Shown one piece after another: positions 12,047 to 24,700 of a stretch of 64,000 nt of DNA (positions within the stretch are counted from its first letter, which is position 1; every line of letters begins with the position of its first letter). The translations under genes were made by a program, and so were the position numbers. Below the pieces are notes generated by a model that saw nothing but the letters and a program-made list of their open reading frames with translations, had not been told where the DNA came from and did no database searches. Location: positions 4,942,288-5,006,287 of the forward strand of contig NC_092676.1 of the NCBI RefSeq assembly GCF_964355755.1, read 5' to 3'. The stretch comes from Antedon mediterranea (Eukaryota > Echinodermata > Crinoidea > Comatulida > Antedonidae).

Positions 12047-14860
12047 CTTTTTCATTTTGAGTTCAACTGATACACCACGCCGGCCTAAAAAACAATCTAT
12101 TTTGTAATACAGGAGGCATTGTTTTTATTATTGAGTATGTAGGCCTATGTAGCTATTGAACATTACAGTAAACAATAATATACATCACGTATTACTATTT
12201 TTAAAGTACATAGTTTAAGCCGGAGACGAACAATTTATAACAACAGTTGGTGATTAGGCTAATCGATATAGCGGAAGAAAAGTTACCGTTACAAATTAAT
12301 AATACAAAATCGATAATGAATCTTGTTTGCGAAGAGGAGGAAAAGACTTAATTTTAACCTCTTGTGCGTACAAGTCCAATAAGACATATCGACTTTACGT
12401 TGTAGGTAATCGAAGAGCGGTGTATATTCGCCCTTCGACGGTCTTATTATGAAGTTGAATCGCTCCGTTTTCGATGACAACTTTACTTATCTTTACAAGG
12501 ACAGTCCTTTCTCTCTTTTGGCTTAGCTACAACCATGAATTTGTCCAGCCATGGCCACTCTCATTAATTATTTGCGAAGGACATTAGAAATTTAAAAATG
12601 TTTGGTGATTAGAATATGAATACGTTTGAACTTGAATTGAAAGCGTCGACACCTGGGTACAGTTAGTGATTTTGAGAAGGTAGGTTAGTTAGTAGAAAGG
12701 AAAAGTCGACCGAAGGAGCGGGTAAACGGATTTCGGATACGTTAGCAACTTTTTATTAGAAAACAACGTAGGTACTGCTTTTTTTTTATACTCACAAACC
12801 TAATTGATGGTTTTGGGGTAAGCATTCTACTCACAACGAGTGCATGTTTTATTCTTTGTTGTAAAACCAATTACGAAACGTTGCAATATATTACCCGCGC
12901 GTGCAAAAAATTAATATGCATATCAATGTTTGTACGCGCGCGTTCACTTTGCAGTGCCACGATACTATGATCTTTACTTTATTTAACATGAAACGCACAG
13001 TAGTGAATTTGCTATCTAATTGTATGATGTGATTTATTATTTTTTTATGCTGATTTTAACGATTTTTTTTTCGCGTTATGATCAGTTTTACGAATAAGAG
13101 TATTATTAAATTAATCAATAATTTAGTGAACACACAATGATAAGTGTCTTAACACATTGTTTCAGTTTAAACAAATTATGTTGGCTAGCGTAATGATGTA
13201 GTGTTATGATTGTTTTCAAGAAAAGAGTATATCAATTTTGTATGAATTTGTATATTGTCGCAAACAAGGTATAGGCCTATATAAATATACCAACAAATGA
13301 AGTGCCGGATACGTTTTACTCCTTTCCTTTATTCCTTTGTTTACTCTGAAGTATATTAAGTAAAATTAGTTTCTAATTTTGAATAACAATAACAACAATG
13401 CTCTTAATGAAAGGGATTTACAGAATCCCATAAGGTTACAATCATTGGAAGGCCCTTTCCCTTTAGTAGAAGGATTGCCATTAAGGTTATGCAGATGAAT
13501 TACATAGTAGAGTTTTGTTGTTTAAATAATTTAAACCGACTGTTCTGAGAAATGTAATCGCCCGGATAATTCATTACCGGTTGCTATACCAGTCCTAAAA
13601 CTCCAGGCTCACCAATCATTAAACTAAAGGCGAATATTATTTATCCAGTATGCCTACAATTTCTTAAAGCGATCATGTATCATAAATTGTACGCACTAAA
13701 ACAAAATCGGGACGTTGGTTGTAACTAACAATTAACTACAAGAAATAGTGAAATTGTGATCCATATAAAATAATAAAAAGTAAATTCGTAATTGCATATC
13801 ATTATTATATATATATACTTTGCGGTAACTTTTAATAATTTCTTGTCATAAAAACTATAACCATTTTTTAATAAATGCTTTAAAACATTGATGGATTTAA
13901 TTTCAGGTATTCGTGCAAAAGTACGTGTATTAAAACTATCTCTAAAATAGTTTTCAGATTTTATTCGTATCTTTGTGTTCTTAATTAAGATGAACTTAGT
14001 TGCCACGGAGACTGATAATTAGCAACAAAGCACTTGTAATTAAGTCCAGTTTGCAGACCTTGAATACACACCTAAGAAACTAAAAAACAAACACGATATA
14101 ACATGAACTTGATGTGGGGAAGGACAAGAACACTCAGCCGGCTATTCACATTCAAACAAACGATATAATTATGTTGAAAATTACACCGGTTCAAATGACC
14201 TCGTAGCAGCGCCTTACTTAGGCCAGGGAAATGTAAATAGGCCTACAATTTCAAAGCTCGTCATCAGTTACACTATTACGAAAGTGCAACGAAGCGTGAC
14301 GCGCGCGCGTACTAAACTTAACTAATTTTGTACGCGCCGCCGAGTGACGATGGCAATGACGAATTGTTATAAAACACATCTCCAGGTGCGTTATTTTAAT
14401 TGGAAACTAAATGCAACATGTTGACAATACTTTATATTAATTGTATATCGCAGCAAATAGGCCCAGAGAAGCCATTGTTTAAAAACTAGTATCTGAAAGT
14501 AAGAACCTTGATCGTGTTTGTAGTACGCATGGCCTGTATATTTAACAATAGGCAGTCTGGACAAAGAGAATAATGTTCATTTGTTTCAACAGCATCTTCA
14601 AGACTTTAATCAATACTAGAATATCCATGGTCATTTTTCATGGCTACACACACACAAGAAGGTGGTATTGTTTCCATCGCTCTGTGTGCACAGACAAAAT
14701 AAAGGCTCGCAGTTTGCTAACCATTATTTTGAAGCAAGGATTGTGCGTTCAATAACAGTTTAAAACTAGCCAGTACTCTAGTAACCATTATTCAATACTT
14801 ATTCACACTAGTTTCACGAAAAGAAAAAGAATTTTCTAAACGATTTTCCATTATTTAAAC
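12047..14860. other. Intergenic, no supported gene
   Basis: AT-rich with GC-alternating islets (CGCGCG near 12897-12945 and 14300-14335). Short open frames (for example 12289-12480 and 13725-14006 on the minus strand) show no recognisable domain. Confidence 0.45.
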
Positions 14861-14880
14861 TTCCGTTTCGTGAAACGGAA
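14861..14880. repeat. Perfect short hairpin next to a minisatellite
   Basis: TTCCGTTTCGTGAAACGGAA gives a 9-bp perfect stem with a 2-nt centre. It lies about 25 bp before the 32-bp tandem array. Confidence 0.7.
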
Positions 14881-14903
14881 TATACCGCGCCGTCGCGTTT
14901 ACC

Positions 14904-15415
14904 ATGTTACGATTGTCCCGTTTTAGTTTACAATAATGGAACGCTTGTCCCGTTTTAGTTTACAATAATGGAACGCTTGTCCCGTTTTAGTTTACAATAA
15001 TGTAACGTTTGTCCCGTTTTAGTTTACAACAATGTAACGCTTGTCCCGTTTTAGTTTACAATAATGGAACGCTTGTCCCGTTTTAGTTTACAATAATGTA
15101 ACGTTTGTCCCGTTTTAGTTTACAACAATGTAACGCTTGTCCCGTTTTAGTTTACAATAATGGAACGCTTGTCCCGTTTTAGTTTACAATAATGTAACGT
15201 TTGTCCCGTTTTAGTTTACAATAATGTAACGCTTGTCCCGTTTTAGTTTACAATAATGTAACGCTTGTCCCGTTTTAGTTTACAATAATGGAACGCTTGT
15301 CCCGTTTTAGTTTACAATAATGTAACGTTTGTCCCGTTTAGTTTACAACAATGTAACGCTTGTCCCGTTTTAGTTTACAATAATGTAACGCTTGTCCCGT
15401 TTTAGATAAATTATA
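14904..15415. repeat. 32-bp tandem repeat, about 16 copies
   Basis: Unit of 32 bp containing CGCTTGTCCCGTTTTAG followed by TTTACAATAATG. Variation is limited to a few positions (CGCTTG/CGTTTG, AATGG/AATGT, ATAATG/ACAATG), plus one 31-bp copy near 15331. Copies with identical variants alternate, suggesting expansion in blocks. There are no unique spacers. Confidence 0.93.
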
Positions 15416-16127
15416 AACAAGCGATCTGTTTACATAACAAGATATTAAAATAAAAAAACAATACAACCGTTGGCAAGTATTTATCTCTACTGCGCATGAC
15501 TTTTCAAACAATTAGCCAATCAGCAACGAGACCGGATATGTCCCAGTAATGTGTGTTTATCCATCTGCGAATGCATATGTCTGTTAATAGATGCTTTCTT
15601 TGTGAACCTTGACCTTCGAAATAGTAATCACATGCTTAAATTTGTGCTTTTATTAAAATCTGTGATTTTGTGTGTTTTCCTTTCACTATTTCCCTGTAGT
15701 TTGCCAAGGATGCTAGAAAAATGGAAGAAGGCCGAGCACACCAAGAGCTCTTGGCAAAGACCTTGCCGTTGAGTGCATGCTTATAGGCCTAATTCATATC
15801 TCACCGCATTAACTTTGTTATTACTCACATCAAAGGAAGACTTTTAGGCCGTAAACAAATAATAGGCTAGGCCTAGGCCAAACTCACAATGCTGCAATTT
15901 GCGGAAAGTAAAACGATTGAGAGTGATGGTGCGCTTATTCGAGTAGGCCTACAAGCAAGCATACTATGTATGCCAATGTGTTATTGTGGTGGCTCACGTG
16001 TATCTTTTATTTATTTTTCTTTTATTGATAAAAACAAAAATAAATGAAATAAACATATAGGATCAAATCGAACAAAGGACCTCGAATTGTATATGGATAG
16101 ATAAGAAAAGAGTTAAGAGCAAGCTGA
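15416..16127. other. Intergenic, no supported gene
   Basis: A 73-codon open frame at 15551-15772 has a hydrophobic start but no recognised family and no splice or homology support. Otherwise AT-rich with TAGGCCTA words. Confidence 0.45.
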
Positions 16128-16269
16128 GGCTCTGTCTACACTATCAAATTAGTTTGAAAAAAAAGTGTGATATACCCAAATATGGTAGTGATATGACATA
16201 ATTATGTCCATGTATGAGCACATCACATTTTTTGTCGCATAGAATTTGTAGAGTGTAGACAGAGCTTTA
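16128..16269. mobile_element. MITE family A copy
   Basis: From GGCTCTGTCTACACTATCAAA to GTGTAGACAGAGCTTTA, with internal TGGTAGTGATATG. Slightly shortened relative to other copies. Confidence 0.85.
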
Positions 16270-17294
16270 AACACAGGTTCATGTAAAAATCGATAAACCT
16301 GTTATTATAGACCTATTTACAGTTACTGTAGGCCCACTTAACCGCCATTAACCTATCAAAGGTCCTGGGTAACGAAACACATATCAGTCGTTTGTGTAAT
16401 TTTGAATTTACCAGAGATTAAATTATTAATAGGTTACTTTAGGTAGGTCTATGATAGTGAACATTCATTATCATTATTTAGGTCAAGTGTTAATAAGAAT
16501 CTGAAAATATAAGGGACTTTCCCCCTTTAACAAACAAATAACAAAAATAGGACCATCATTGCAAACAGTAATCTTATTCTTATCTTCTTCTACGACCGGG
16601 AGTAAAATGTACTAGGGCCTATACCAGGTAAGAGTTCGTTAGACATCGTTAACAGGCGCTATACCTATCAAACATTTCATGTTCACTCAACAGAAGTGTG
16701 CGTGAAACGCTAAGAAATTTGACAGTATACTGTGGGAATGTCCGTGCGTTGCGTCCTAGTGTGAACCAAACTTTAGGTTGCGCGTACCCCTCTCTCGATT
16801 GCATCCGAGTGTAAACCAAGATGTATTTAATGGCACAGTGAATTACGCAATCGATGTTAATCACTTTCTTTTTCCAACAGTAAAACCTCTTACAGAACAG
16901 AACACATATAATTTAAATTAAACTATACTATCAATATTGTTAAACATTGTTTGAAGGTTGAATCTGCGTAACTGATATAGGCTATGATTTTATATCTCAA
17001 TAAAACCAGTTTGAAAAACACTTTCCGCATCAGCAAGTTTCCAAACTCATCATTGTGACGTCACGTATCGAACAATAATGTTAGGCCAACGGCAAGTGTA
17101 TACAGGTTTGTTATACCTACATTGTTATGAGATAATATACCTAAATATAATAGGCCTATAGGTCTAAGCAAACAAAAAAGAGATACGATAAACTCTACTT
17201 TTATCTAATAGACAATAGATAATGCATGGCATTGAACTATCGAGTATAGACACCTTTGAGTCCCAACAGTGTCCCCTTAATAGGGGTGTCTCCT

Positions 17295-17479
17295 AAAGCG
17301 TGGTTCCCACTAGCGACGCAACGCAAGGACGTAACGCAACGCAAGTGAATTGACCAATCACAAGCGATGGCTTATTCGCTTGTGATTGCTAACTGTCTAT
17401 AACTTCGCTTGTCATTGGTCAACGCGCTTGCGTTGCGTTTACGTCCTTGTGTTACGTTCTAGTTGGAACCAAGCTTTAG
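17295..17479. mobile_element. MITE family B copy (~185 bp)
   Basis: Termini TAAAGCGTGGTTCCCACTAG and CTAGTTGGAACCAAGCTTTA are inverted repeats. The interior is itself an imperfect palindrome (GCAACGCAAGGACGTAACGC and GCGTTTACGTCCTTG arms; CCAATCACAAGCGATGG centre). The same family occurs near 21902, 23584, 39823-40384 and 40800. Confidence 0.85.
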
Positions 17480-19020
17480 AAGGGGTTAGCCGTAGTGTTA
17501 CAACATTTATTCACGGGAAGGGGGTATCCTCTAAAGGGAGGTATCCCCTTAAGGGGGTGTCTTAGAAGGGGGGTTCTACTGTATCATAAAAAGGGATCAT
17601 TGGTACAAAGTAACCTTATATTTTATCTCGGCTGAACCCTTTCACTGATTTAATTAATCTGTAAATTGATAACTATGGGCCTGTAAGTAAAAGGACTTTA
17701 CACCGATGAGCTTTTGTTGGTGCAGAAAGCGAAGTTGATGTTTAACTTTTGGCAAACATTGAAACAGTTTTATTAAGATTAGTAGGATTTTTAGTGTAAA
17801 TATTTTAATTGCGAAGATTTCGATGACTGTAAGAAATCAGCTCCGAAAGAAAACGAATCAGTTATGATAAAAGACGGTAGGATTATATCAACTTTCGGAC
17901 CTTTTTCGTCTTTTAGTCGCTCAGCCTACAAAAAGGTAATTAAAAGTTCATCCATTTCAATATTTAACCTAGGCCTAAATGCAATTATTTCCGGTGTGTT
18001 CATTTATTTGTTAGGCCAATATCAACGGAAATTGGTAGGCCTATACCATGGAATGTATAATTTTCTTTGTGATATACCTTCACTTTATACAAATTTCTTT
18101 TTAAATGTAGTAGCGCACATTTTCATGATGACATTCATAAAACAAACTAAATAACAACACCAGATAATAGTACAGTAATTATAATGCACTTTTTTAAAGC
18201 GCCATACTAGCAGACGCGTCTATTTAAAAAAGAGAAAGCGAAAATAACTATTGTGATTTTAATATTTTACGGTTCTATGATAACCTGAATAGAATCACAG
18301 AGGGTAACCAAGTTTATTATTAATCCTATTGTGACTGGTTTTACTACCAATTGTATAAGGCCTATTTGATATCTAAAAGTATTGTCTGCTAGATTTTCGG
18401 AGAATTCACAGGTATACATTATATTGGTCTATCGGCGTGTAGGCCTATAATATGATTGAGGCTGTTTGGTGGAAAGCATGAATACGAACAACGGTAAATT
18501 AATACACTTTTTGTAAAACTAAACCTTAACATTATTATTATAGTAATTTTAGGTAGGTAGACGTAGGCCTATAGCCATCGCGTTTTAAAAGCTGATGGAA
18601 AGTGTACAACATTGAATAATTATTAATAAAGGCTAATTTACACAGACAAGCGGTAACGGTAAAGGGCGTAGATTGCTCCACGTAGAATCTGCATTATACT
18701 ATTAGTATATAGGCCTATCTATCCTGGAACCCGCCTAACACGACGCCCGACCGCTCCGCGTTAACTAAGCGGCGCTTGAGATTTTCGCGACGGCACTGTA
18801 TTTCCAAATTGTGACAATATTTCTTCATTATCATAGGCAAATTGCATGTGTATCACATGTGACGTGTTTTGACGATTGTATCATGGAAAGGTCTATCTAC
18901 TATTTACTCAAAAGATTCACGTAAAATGCATGTGTTTCCGCATCATTACATTTGATTCATGCAATATTTTAAATGTATAGGCCTTTTACAATTAATATTT
19001 AACATGAAGACGCGGGTGTG
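17480..19020. other. Intergenic, no supported gene
   Basis: 17500-17590 has short runs (GGGGTATCCTCTAAAGGG, CCCCTTAAGGGGGTGTC) resembling fragments near 38539 and 62720, so probably another degenerate repeat family. A 96-codon open frame at 17864-18154 has no recognised domain and is not called. Confidence 0.45.
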
Positions 19021-19234
19021 TGGATGGTGGTCAAAATAAAACTGTAATTGTAAGGGTTATCGGTTGCCAAAAACAACGGTGGTGAGATGAAGGGGGTAAA
19101 AACTGAATTGATAGCAAAATAAAATTCAATAGCTCAAGATTGGAAGGAAGGCAGGCAAGAAGGGGACTCTGTTTCTGCTGCATAACGCAAATTAACCGTT
19201 TATTTTAAACAAGGCCAACAACCATAAGTCGCGT

Positions 19235-19320
19235 GCTAAAACGCATAGTGATACCGGACAGACAGACAGACCGACCGACCGACATAGTGAACTATAGAGT
19301 CGCGTCCACGCGACTAAAAA
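19235..19320. repeat. GACA/GACC simple repeat plus hairpin (possible transposon end)
   Basis: (GACA)n/(GACC)n is followed by AGTCGCGTCCACGCGACT, an 8-bp perfect stem, and then AAAA. Simple repeat plus terminal hairpin looks like the end of an interspersed element whose other end I cannot define. Confidence 0.4.
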
Positions 19321-19777
19321 GATATATAAATAAGCCCTAGTTCTTTTCCTCGAAAAAAGTTTGTCGAACTTTTAAATAATAAAACTTTATTTGTTAAAAT
19401 TGCACATTAAAATAAAATAGACATTGTAAATATTTACGTTTTGACATTCAATAGGTAGCCAGCAACCAAAAAAAAAGTTTTATGTAATGAGTTTATATAA
19501 CTAATTTATATAATACTCCCACTGTATGGTGCCAGTAATAACTTATAATGTTATAAAAGTATTGATGTTTAATCTCTCATAGCCTACCATCACAACCAGA
19601 ACGTGCAAGTGTTCGTTACAGCACGCCAGTTCATTTTAAACTTAGACCATATATAATATTAGAATAGTATATGAAAGACATTATAAGGAACTCCATTCAA
19701 ATTGAATAGGTTGGACACGGACAGTACTAGACTACAGGTAAGGTGCAAGTTAGTGCAATATTCATGATTTTGAGGGC

Positions 19778-19946
19778 TGGAAACAACCGGTAACACCCGG
19801 AAACATCCGGAACCATCCGATAACACCCGGAAACAACCGATAACACTTAGAAACATTCGGTAACTCCTGGAAACGTCAGGTAACACTCGGAAACAACATG
19901 TTACACTAGGCAGCATCCGGTAACACCCCGAAACAACCGGAAACAA
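19778..19946. repeat. ~20-bp degenerate tandem repeat
   Basis: Repeats of AAACAACCGGTAACACCCGG with variation, about eight copies. A minus-strand open frame across it (19659-19946) translates the repeat and is not a gene. Confidence 0.8.
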
Positions 19947-21705
19947 CGAAAAAGGAGCCTGTAGTACATTTTTTTATAAACAATAGCCTACATTTCTTGA
20001 CCATTTGCTCGCCGCCGTATTTTGCTTCAAACGCATCAATTAATGTTTTTATTACTATTACTTATTACTAGGCTAGTTGATCAACTTGAAACACTTTGCA
20101 CCTAACTGTAAAAATAATGATACCAATTATTTCCTCCTTAATTATTGTTTTAGGCTATTTTAATTATTATGATTAATTTATTCTATAGGTTAACTCAATT
20201 TATTTAATGTCTGTATTGTAACATATAATATCTGAAACCTCAATACTTGCTTTGCACTTTTAAGCGAAACGAAAATGTCCATGTTTTGTTTATTCAAACC
20301 TATTTTTCGCTTTTTAAATCAATGTTCTGTTTTAATCTTAAATACCTTTATATTTTATTATGCATTAAAAAACCAAACTTAACTTTTGTTAACAGTAAAT
20401 TTTAATCTTGTTAAATCTTATATGAATTTCAAAACCTTAGGCCTAAATAAATTTTATTATTTTTAAATTAGTGTTTTTTTTTTATAGCTTATAGAGATTT
20501 CAAATTGTACCTCTAGGCCTATATACTTTACATTTTAATATGCATTAAAAAAATCAGAAATTTCTACTTCCACCTTTTCGGTTAGTAAATTTAGGCCTAA
20601 TCTTTTTAATCATGCTTCGATTTAAAAAAAAAATTGATTTATTTTAAATTGTAATTATAAATCAATATTGTTTATATTTTAAAATACACTCACCCTCTGA
20701 AAATATGGTTAAATGAACAGATAAAATGGTTATTAAAAATATACACTGTAAAAAAGGCTAAAATATGTATGTAGGCTTAATAAAAAAAAGAAGAAGCTAA
20801 AAATAAGAATGCAACAAATCGTTTATTCTAAATAAAATGAAGATGTTGTTGTTTTAACTACATGTTTGTGAATTTGCTTTTAATTTTACTGGAAACAACA
20901 AGTTTTACTCGTAACAACAATACGAGTGGTTATCGTCGTACTATAACAACCTTTACAAAACACACCCACGGACTTGGAATGTCGGTTCAGTTGAAATTGT
21001 GGCCTCTGTTAGGCCTAGACTGAACAATAGGCTTTTATAATTCATTTTAAAACGACAGCATATAATAATTTATTCACGTTGTAACGACACTCCCACGTGT
21101 GTTGAGGCTAACTTATTTAAGCCCAATCTAATTTTGCAGTAACAATTCATTTTTAATAACACTACAAAAGTAGGCCTATTGGTTTAAAGGAGCTCCGGGT
21201 ATAAACTGTATGTTTTTTTTATTTTTAAATAACATTGAAACATTAATAAACCCGCTTATTTTTCGTCAGTGGTAAAAGCAGAATTAGCACCGTGAAATAA
21301 TAAAAAGTGGTGTGTCACAGGACCTTTTCATAATGTTATACCAGAGGTATTATACCATGGGAAGAGTGAACACTCTCCCCATGGTTATACTTTAATACTT
21401 ACTTACAATCATTAAATATATACAATACAATCACTATTGAGCAACATTAATAGAAATAGGACCTATAACTGTGTAATACTGATTTTTTATTATTTACCCT
21501 ATACTGTTTTATTTTAAAAAAAATGTCTAGTAACACCCTATTATTACGACGATCACTCCGCTTCGGAATATAATTGATACACGAAAAAGGAAGTTAGTGC
21601 ATTACACAGCCTATTATAATGATTTTAATAACTCAAAATATTCATCTTTTTGTACTGTAGACTCTACATACTCCCATAGTAGACCGACCGAAAAGTAAAG
21701 TCAAT
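19947..21705. other. Upstream flank of the PRDM1 gene, nothing specific seen
   Basis: AT-rich, with no recognisable exon. The promoter and 5' UTR of PRDM1 should lie in or beyond this stretch, but I cannot place a start site from sequence alone. Confidence 0.4.
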
Positions 21706-24700
21706 ATGGGAGCAGATGAAAGTGAGCGAAGCCGTCTGGCAGAAGAAGACTACCAGAAGTTATGCGTGTACATGGTTAAAGATAGGACTACTGAACACGC
21801 AAATGGTCAAGATTTATCGATCTCTTCACTCCCTCCAAATCTTGTTTTCAAACATGTTGATACAGAATACGAGGTAGGATTACACTTTATTGATTGTTGC
21901 TAAAGCTTGGTTTACACTAGGGAACACGAAAGGATGAAGTGAAACACAAGTAGTTTGACCAATCACAACGCAATCATCCGAACTGCTCCTTTGTAATTTG
22001 TCAGCCTACTTGCGTTGCGCTTACCGGTACGTCCTTGCTTCGTCGAGTCTATAGGCTAAATAAATGACAACCAATATCATGAAATTAACGCGCGCGTACA
22101 CTAACACCTACGATCATCGTAGTTTGAACGCGCGCGTACACTAACAGCTATGATCATCGTAGTTTGAACGCGCGCGTACGCTAGCAGCTATGATCATCGT
22201 ACGCGCGCGTAATACATAGCTTAATTGACTGCTACACGTGTAAACTATGATGGAATCGTACAAGCGCTTCACAAAAGAAAGTAAAATCAGCAACATCCAA
22301 TACAATAGCGAACGTACGACCAGGGTTGAAAGTGATTGAATCATGCTTGAAAAACTTAGGCCTACGGATTATTTAACAATACGGCTTTAAGTTCATGCAC
22401 TATCAATTATTTATCGGTATAGAAATGGTTACGGTTGTACCAACAACAATAACGAATTGATCTGATTCGACAGTCTGATAAACGAATTGTAATGGTAAAA
22501 GGTCTAGCGAGTTGCTATCCTTGGTTTCCATTTTGAAAGTGTATTCTATACCACACCAAATCAGTACTAGCGCGAGGCTGTCAATGTTTGACAATTCAAC
22601 AGTCACATTATCCAAGTATTACATCCCTTTTCTAAGTATCTAACGCAATCTTAACTTCCTTTATCGTCACTGAATACTATGAGTAGTAGACATATTTTAT
22701 ACGAATAACACAATAATACAAGGCCTTTAAATAAATTCAAAGACAAATTACGGTAGGCCTACGTGGAAAACCATATACAAGTAGCAGTGTTAATGATATG
22801 TTAATAAGCGAAATAAAATTAAAATGTTGTAAATCTTCTGGACTATAGTGGCCTATACAGTTCTACCAATATCTAACCAAGATGTTCGTCTAGTCTATGT
22901 TGTTATTCCACCAGTCAGCGTTTCGATTGTTATGCGATTTCAACTAATCAAGTATAAATAGGCATATGTAACGCCATAATATGTACGTCGCCGTCTAAAA
23001 CATAGACTATATCTAATCCATCTTTCGTTCACAGACAATCGGCGTGTTCAGTAAAGATTATATCCCAATGGGGACACGGTTTGGTCCACTTACCGGTCAG
23101 ATCTACCGACCAGAGGAGGTTCCAAATGATGCCGAGATTGCCTATTTTTGGAGGGTAAGTTTAGTAATGAATAACAATGTACATAGGGCACGTTTTTGTT
23201 CATTCACCACACATAAAAGTATTATGAAGAAAAACCTCAACCGCCGACGACACAGAATAAAATCCTTTAATTGAGCCTTCCAGTATGGGCGCCATAAGCA
23301 GCAAAAGTGTACAAATACGTTTTACAATTACAAAATATGCAATTTACAAATACCAAAATTTTCCGCCATCCCTGTTATACTTTTATGTAGAAAGATAGAA
23401 AATAAAATAAACTAAAACATGCATTTTACAAGTACACATTTTAAAATGTACAAACATTTTTTGCAATTACACACAAATATTTTAATACACATTTGTTGCT
23501 TATTGCGCACCATATTCCAGTGAGTTTCCTCTATTTAAATCGATAAACTTCATAAAATATAAAAACACTTCGTTTCTGTCTAATTGGTGGTTCCAACTAG
23601 AACGCAACGCAAGGAAGTATAAATAAGCGCAATGCAAGCGAATTGATTGAGGACGTGAAGAGTTCGAATAATCCTTCGCTCGTGATTGGTCAAATTACTT
23701 GTGCTTACGTCCTTGCGTTGCGTCCTAGGGAACCAAACAGGCTTAAAGCTTTGTTTTTAATAAATAAAAGTGTAGCGGTATAGTTTAACTGAATATCATA
23801 TTTCACGCGTAAGTCTATATCTTACGCGTACATAATGACATCATACACGTTCAGGGAAGTAAAAGAAATTGCCGAATGCTTTTACATAGATTCACTGCAC
23901 CTATAATTATCTCGAATCTGCAGACAATTTTGTTCTTGTTTTAGTAAACAACCGCCAACGGAAAGATGTGGCATTATGCGTTCTCAGAAGACTTTATTAT
24001 TCAATATTGTGGTTGTTATAATATACTTTGAACAGTTTCCTTATTGGTATCCTATTCCCAGGGTATCATTTCCCGAAAGCCTTACCTGATATTTTCACTT
24101 CTTAAAATTACGTGTACGATCAACCTACTTCCGCTAATTAAAGTATTCAGAAATCAGTGGATTATTCCGACTACTTTTACCCTGTTCCGTTCAATTTGAA
24201 AATACCCTAATCAAACGTATAAACAGCGGCGTAACGGTAATGAGCGCTCACTGGCAAAACCCATAGGCACCGGATCTATGGGCTGAGCAGTGTCCAAAGA
24301 AAAAACAGGCATTAAAATATATTGAAATGGCTAAAAAACACATTAGGCCTCCAGCGTTTGAGGGCAACTTTGGGTTCCTAAGCCTCGGGCCTCTGCGTTA
24401 CGCAAATACGGTAAGGGATAATTCAATACAATTAAATATTCCACCATTATCTTCAGAATGATGTGTTGGCCTAAGCTTAACATTGCTAAAATAGGCATAT
24501 TTTAAATAAAATTCTAAAAATAGCCCAGTCTAAAACTTAAACACGATGAAATTGGTTTTATACTTTTATACAAATTTTAATATTGAGAAAATGTAAATAT
24601 CTTTGTAATTCAGCTAAGGCTGCGATGATGATATTGAAATAAATGAAATGAAAAAAAAAATAAATAAATGTATAGCTATATCCACGGCCACCGTTTGGAA

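Noticed and set aside
14904-15415. Regular 32-bp repeats resembling a CRISPR array
   Set aside because: Units are contiguous with no unique spacers, there are no cas genes, and the context is a eukaryotic genome.
17864-18154. 96-codon open frame with hydrophobic stretches
   Set aside because: No family recognised; hydrophobicity is expected from AT-rich random sequence.
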